Of a stretch of DNA of 8,731 nt, positions 6,737 to 8,731 are shown piece by piece (position 1 is the first letter of the stretch; the number at the start of each line of letters is the position of its first letter). The position numbers and the translations under genes are program-made. This DNA is from Gammaproteobacteria bacterium (lineage in GTDB: Bacteria; Pseudomonadota; Gammaproteobacteria; Arenicellales; DRJH01). The notes below the pieces were generated by a model, which was not told where the DNA came from, made no database searches, and saw nothing but the letters and a program-made list of their open reading frames with translations. Location: NCBI GenBank assembly GCA_011052285.1, contig DRJH01000075.1, positions 1 to 8,731 on the forward strand. The letters run 5' to 3'.

Positions 6737-6746
6737 GCCTCGCATT

Positions 6747-6822
6747 GGGGCGGTAGCTCAGCTGGGAGAGTGTCGCGTTCGCAATGCGAAGGTCGGGAGT
6801 TCGATCCTCCTCCGCTCCACCA
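6747..6822 (+). tRNA. tRNA-Ala, anticodon CGC
   Basis: A 76-nt cloverleaf with encoded CCA. The acceptor stem GGGGCGG/CCGCTCC includes the G3:U70 pair that marks tRNA-Ala, and the discriminator is A. The D arm is GCTC-AGCTGGGA-GAGT. The anticodon stem TCGCG/TGCGA encloses loop TTCGCAA with anticodon CGC at 6780-6782. The variable loop is AGGTC and the T arm is GGGAG-TTCGATC-CTCCT. Conserved T8, A14, G18G19, T33, T54T55C56 and A58 are present. It should read GCG codons. Besides G3:U70 there are three G:U pairs (10-25, 31-39, 49-65), more than in a typical housekeeping tRNA. Most gammaproteobacteria have only TGC and GGC alanine anticodons, so this is an unusual isoacceptor. Confidence 0.93.
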
Positions 6823-6930
6823 TATGCCTAAACCTGCTATTCCTCCGGTTCGCTCAGCTCACCTATTAAGATAAAACTGTTGTACTACCCACCGTTCTAG
6901 AACAGTCTGCGCATGTTTGTCATCACTCAT

Positions 6931-6980
6931 AATCGTGACGCCGAGCTGTTTGTAGGATCTACTTTCCTTCCGTCACGATT
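6931..6980. terminator. Inverted repeat across the end of the LacI-family gene
   Basis: AATCGTGACG (6931-6940) and CGTCACGATT (6971-6980) are perfect 10-bp inverted repeats 30 nt apart. They span the stop codon of the regulator, so the right arm is coding. Within the loop GTAG-GAT-CTAC (6952-6962) can form a smaller stem. No T-tract follows on either strand. It may limit transcription or protect the 3' end, but it is not a classic terminator. Confidence 0.35.
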
Positions 6981-8029
6981 TGCGCACGATGGGGTCCTGC
7001 GGAGCCTCGAATAATAAGGTTGGTTTCGATACGTATGGCGTGTGGGGTAGGTTTGCCCATCAGTATCATGAGTAATTTCTCAGCCACGCGCGTGCCCATC
7101 TCTGCTGATGGAAAGTTGACTGTCGTCAGACCAGGTGAGATCTGAGCTGAAAGCTCGAGATTGTCAAAGCCAACGATCGAAAATTCGCTAGGTACCAAAA
7201 CATCCAAGTCCTTCGATTCGAAAAGCGCGCCAATGGCGAATACATCGTTGCCACAAATTACAGCCGTCAAGTCAGGAGTGTGCTCGAGCAAGGTACGTAG
7301 ACCAATCCGCCCATCCTCGATGCTCAAGGGTCGCTCAACGTGTCGCTCACTCGGTAAATTGAGGCACTCTGACTCCAAAGCATCTACTATACCTGCTAGA
7401 CGAAGTGCAGCACGATCATTAGCGTCCGATGGAAGGTCAATAAAGCCGATTTTTCGGTGACCAAAATCTAAAAGGTACCGAGTTAGGGCTGTGGCGGCAG
7501 AACGAAAATCTGGCCCCACCGAAGGATACGGACTTTCGGGTGTGTAGATGTTAGCGTTGACGAAAGGTATATTGCGGCCTTGTAGCAGTTCGTAAAGGCG
7601 GTTGGAGCGTTTGGCACCACAAAAAACCACACCGTCAACGCCACTTTCAATAAGGCTGTGCAACTCGTTTGCCTCGTATTCGAGGTCAAAGCCATAGACA
7701 CCGACCAAGAGGGAATATCCATTCTTACTAAGCCGTTGTTGAAGAGCGCCAATGAAGCGAGCGAAAATTGAGTCGTCGATTGTTGGTATGAGCACACCTA
7801 TACGCCGACTTATTTTCGACCCCATTGCTCGGGCTGCACTGTCCGGAATGTAATTTAGTCGCCGTGCCGCTTCAAGCACGCGTTCAAGCGTCTTACGTTT
7901 GACTGAGTCTGGCCGGTTGAAAGTGCGCGATACCGTAGCGATCGACACCCCAGCCTCTCGTGCGACATCACGGATTCTGCCTGAACCGTTTGGTGGAGGC
8001 TTGGAATTCTGCTCGTCATTCTCATGCAT
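6959..8029 (-). CDS. LacI-family transcriptional regulator
   Basis: A 356-residue LacI/GalR-type repressor. The N-terminal HTH (residues about 18-38, RIRDVAREAGVSIATVSRTFN) is followed by recognition and hinge helices (LNYIPDSAARAMGS, about 58-71). From residue 75 comes a periplasmic-binding-protein-like effector domain (IGVLIPTIDDSIFARFIGALQQ, GVDGVVFCG, AVICGNDVFAIGAL, FSIVGFDNLELSAQISPGLTTV), typical of sugar-responsive members. The length is normal and no residue is obviously missing. I chose ATG 8029 (MHENDEQ) because the HTH then starts near residue 18; a GTG at 8104 would add 25 unlikely residues. The effector cannot be predicted. No sugar transport or catabolic gene is adjacent, so the target lies elsewhere or has been lost. 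Palindromes upstream suggest autoregulation. Confidence 0.92.
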   Translation of the reverse strand: MHENDEQNSKPPPNGSGRIRDVAREAGVSIATVSRTFNRPDSVKRKTLERVLEAARRLNYIPDSAARAMGSKISRRIGVLIPTIDDSIFARFIGALQQRLSKNGYSLLVGVYGFDLEYEANELHSLIESGVDGVVFCGAKRSNRLYELLQGRNIPFVNANIYTPESPYPSVGPDFRSAATALTRYLLDFGHRKIGFIDLPSDANDRAALRLAGIVDALESECLNLPSERHVERPLSIEDGRIGLRTLLEHTPDLTAVICGNDVFAIGALFESKDLDVLVPSEFSIVGFDNLELSAQISPGLTTVNFPSAEMGTRVAEKLLMILMGKPTPHAIRIETNLIIRGSAGPHRAQIVTEGK

Positions 8030-8124
8030 GTTCCGACTTTCACTCAGTTCATTAATTATTGGGTTTCTGTATACAATAGCCCAACCACACCCTCGTGAAC
8101 ACAAAATTTTCCAAGCTCATAAAA

Positions 8125-8140
8125 TAGAAACCGGTTACAT
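8125..8140. promoter_or_regulatory. Operator-like palindrome upstream of the LacI-family gene
   Basis: AACCGGTT at 8129-8136 is a perfect 8-bp palindrome with the central CpG usual for LacI-family operators. In the minus orientation the site reads ATGTAACCGGTTTCTA, similar to the GntR (gluconate repressor) type of operator. It lies about 95-105 nt upstream of the regulator's start, where an autoregulatory site would be expected. Confidence 0.45.
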
Positions 8141-8535
8141 ATTTCATGAGAGCGTGTGGCTGTTGAATTAAAACACTTTTTAAAAAAGGCGTATATGAGG
8201 TATTTGCACTTGCAAAACTCTGAAACCCAGTAATTCTATTGGCTTATGTGACCAAAATGGAGGTGTACCTGGCCTCTATTTGGTATAAAAGAAGGTCATC
8301 AAAAATAGATGAAATCCAACCACTTAAGGACAAATTCAAATGATCCATACACGCACGATATTATCCACGATTTAGAGCCGGTTTCAAACCTCTGTTCTTC
8401 CTTTGCCTGTAAGGAAAGCTGGGGGGCATTTACCAAAAAGCAGCAACAGCTGCTCGAAGTGCTGAAAATTTCACAAATTGAAGCATACTTTTCTTTATGT
8501 AGAGTCTGCTCAATAAGTCTAACATACTGATATTA
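8141..8535. other. AT-rich intergenic stretch before the transposase; no convincing gene
   Basis: Nearly 400 nt between the regulator's upstream region and the transposase promoter. A 73-codon plus-strand ORF (8309-8530) starts 13 nt after an AAGG and is preceded by TATAAA (8284-8289), but its protein resembles nothing I know and has low complexity. I do not call it a gene. A second palindrome lies at 8380-8390. No tRNA or terminator was seen. Confidence 0.4.
8378..8390. promoter_or_regulatory. Second operator-like palindrome
   Basis: GGTTT-C-AAACC (8380-8390) is a perfect odd palindrome preceded by CC. It shares CCGGTTTC with the minus-strand reading of the site at 8125-8140. The two could be bound by the same LacI-type repressor about 250 bp apart, but this rests on 8 bp only. 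Confidence 0.25.
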
Positions 8536-8564
8536 TTGATATATATTCTATTTTATGGTATAAT
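8536..8564 (+). promoter_or_regulatory. Strong extended -10 promoter driving the transposase
   Basis: TTGATA (8536-8541), a 17-nt spacer and a consensus TATAAT (8559-8564), with TGG directly before it giving an extended -10. The transposase start codon is about 44 nt downstream of the -10. Confidence 0.65.
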
Positions 8565-8731
8565 AATGCACGAAAACAAAGCCAATCCTCTGAAAAGGCG
8601 TGCACTTATGATCCGTTATCACTGCCAACAGCAACGCACAATCGCTGCTTTCGACTGGCCCTTCCCAACTGCCTTGGACAAAGACAACCGTTGGGTCAAA
8701 TTAAGCCAGTGTATTCCCTGGGAGCCATTAG
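8565..8731 (+). mobile_element. Left part of an IS5-type insertion sequence; right part outside window
   Basis: The transposase start implies an IS whose left end lies somewhere in the AT-rich DNA before 8608. Its exact end cannot be fixed because the opposite terminal repeat is beyond the window, and the start given here is arbitrary (just after the -10). The 20-bp repeat seen at 444, 2527 and 4162 does not occur before this transposase, so this copy is not shown to be its source. Confidence 0.4.
8608..8731 (+). CDS. IS5-type transposase, N-terminal 41 codons (3' partial)
   Basis: The reading frame runs off the window edge. The visible start MIRYHCQQQRTIAAFDWPF, followed by ALDKDNRWVKLSQCIPWEPL, has the layout of DUF772-containing DDE transposases annotated as IS5 (or IS1182-like). 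These commonly begin MIRYTP...F..PF...L...NRWVKL...IPW. The DDE catalytic core would lie downstream, outside the window. The start is supported by AAGG at 8595-8598 with a 9-nt spacer and by a strong promoter. Whether the transposase is intact cannot be judged. Confidence 0.75.
   Translation, partial: MIRYHCQQQRTIAAFDWPFPTALDKDNRWVKLSQCIPWEPL

Larger units (their letters stand above)
6443..6746. other. Intergenic stretch between icd and tRNA-Ala
   Basis: About 300 nt with no supported gene. It holds a hairpin just after icd (GCTTGTGG 6462-6469 with CCACAGC 6477-6483, 7-nt loop, no T-tract), a possible antitoxin remnant on the minus strand, an imperfect palindrome at 6680-6710, and the tRNA promoter. 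I see nothing else. Confidence 0.5.

Noticed and set aside
6747..6822. tRNA gene as an integration (att) site for a genomic island
   Set aside because: No integrase gene and no direct repeat of the tRNA 3' end were found within the window.
6894..6903. GTTCTAGAAC palindrome downstream of the tRNA
   Set aside because: A single 10-bp palindrome with no second copy and no gene starting nearby; likely chance.
8309..8530. 73-codon plus-strand ORF between the LacI-family gene and the transposase
   Set aside because: No family resemblance, poor ribosome-binding spacing (13 nt from AAGG) and low-complexity AT-rich sequence; no independent support for coding.
8536..8731. Terminal repeat of the right-hand IS being the source of the 20-bp repeat family
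   Set aside because: TAGGAGGCTGTCCGAGA or a close variant is not present between the LacI-family gene and the transposase start, so the link cannot be shown here.

Overview
The window looks like chromosomal DNA of a gammaproteobacterium, probably a marine or environmental one. The guanidinobutyrase closely resembles the Pseudomonas GbuA type, and the isocitrate dehydrogenase is the monomeric kind, whose published active-site numbering (Azotobacter enzyme) can be read off directly. Assignments rest on motif and family recognition by eye; no database search was run.

Layout. (1) 1-2530, + strand: a catabolic operon. A large gene, cut by the left window edge, encodes the end of a thiamine-diphosphate (ThDP) decarboxylase fused in frame to a HisC-like PLP aminotransferase. 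A GbuA-type ureohydrolase follows 17 nt later. Together these match three of the four activities of the arginine transaminase pathway (arginine to 2-ketoarginine, to 4-guanidinobutyraldehyde, to 4-guanidinobutyrate, to GABA plus urea); only the aldehyde dehydrogenase is not in view. (2) 2527-4181: a YbaK-type aminoacyl-tRNA deacylase (- strand) and a divergent peroxiredoxin-like gene (+ strand), followed by about 390 nt of apparently decayed sequence. This block is bracketed by inverted copies of a 20-bp repeat; a third copy lies at the decarboxylase/aminotransferase junction. (3) 4214-6442: a complete monomeric NADP-isocitrate dehydrogenase gene. (4) 6443-6958: non-coding DNA with a possible antitoxin-gene remnant, an imperfect palindrome, a good sigma70 promoter and a tRNA-Ala gene with the uncommon anticodon CGC. 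(5) 6959-8029, - strand: a LacI-family regulator with operator-like palindromes upstream but no divergent target gene. (6) 8030-8731: AT-rich DNA leading to a strong extended -10 promoter and the first 41 codons of an IS5-type transposase, cut by the right edge.

The most interesting points are the fused decarboxylase-aminotransferase beside guanidinobutyrase, the small TAGGAGGCTGTCCGAGA repeat family sitting at gene ends, and the tRNA-Ala(CGC). I see no CRISPR array, phage module or obviously new defence system.
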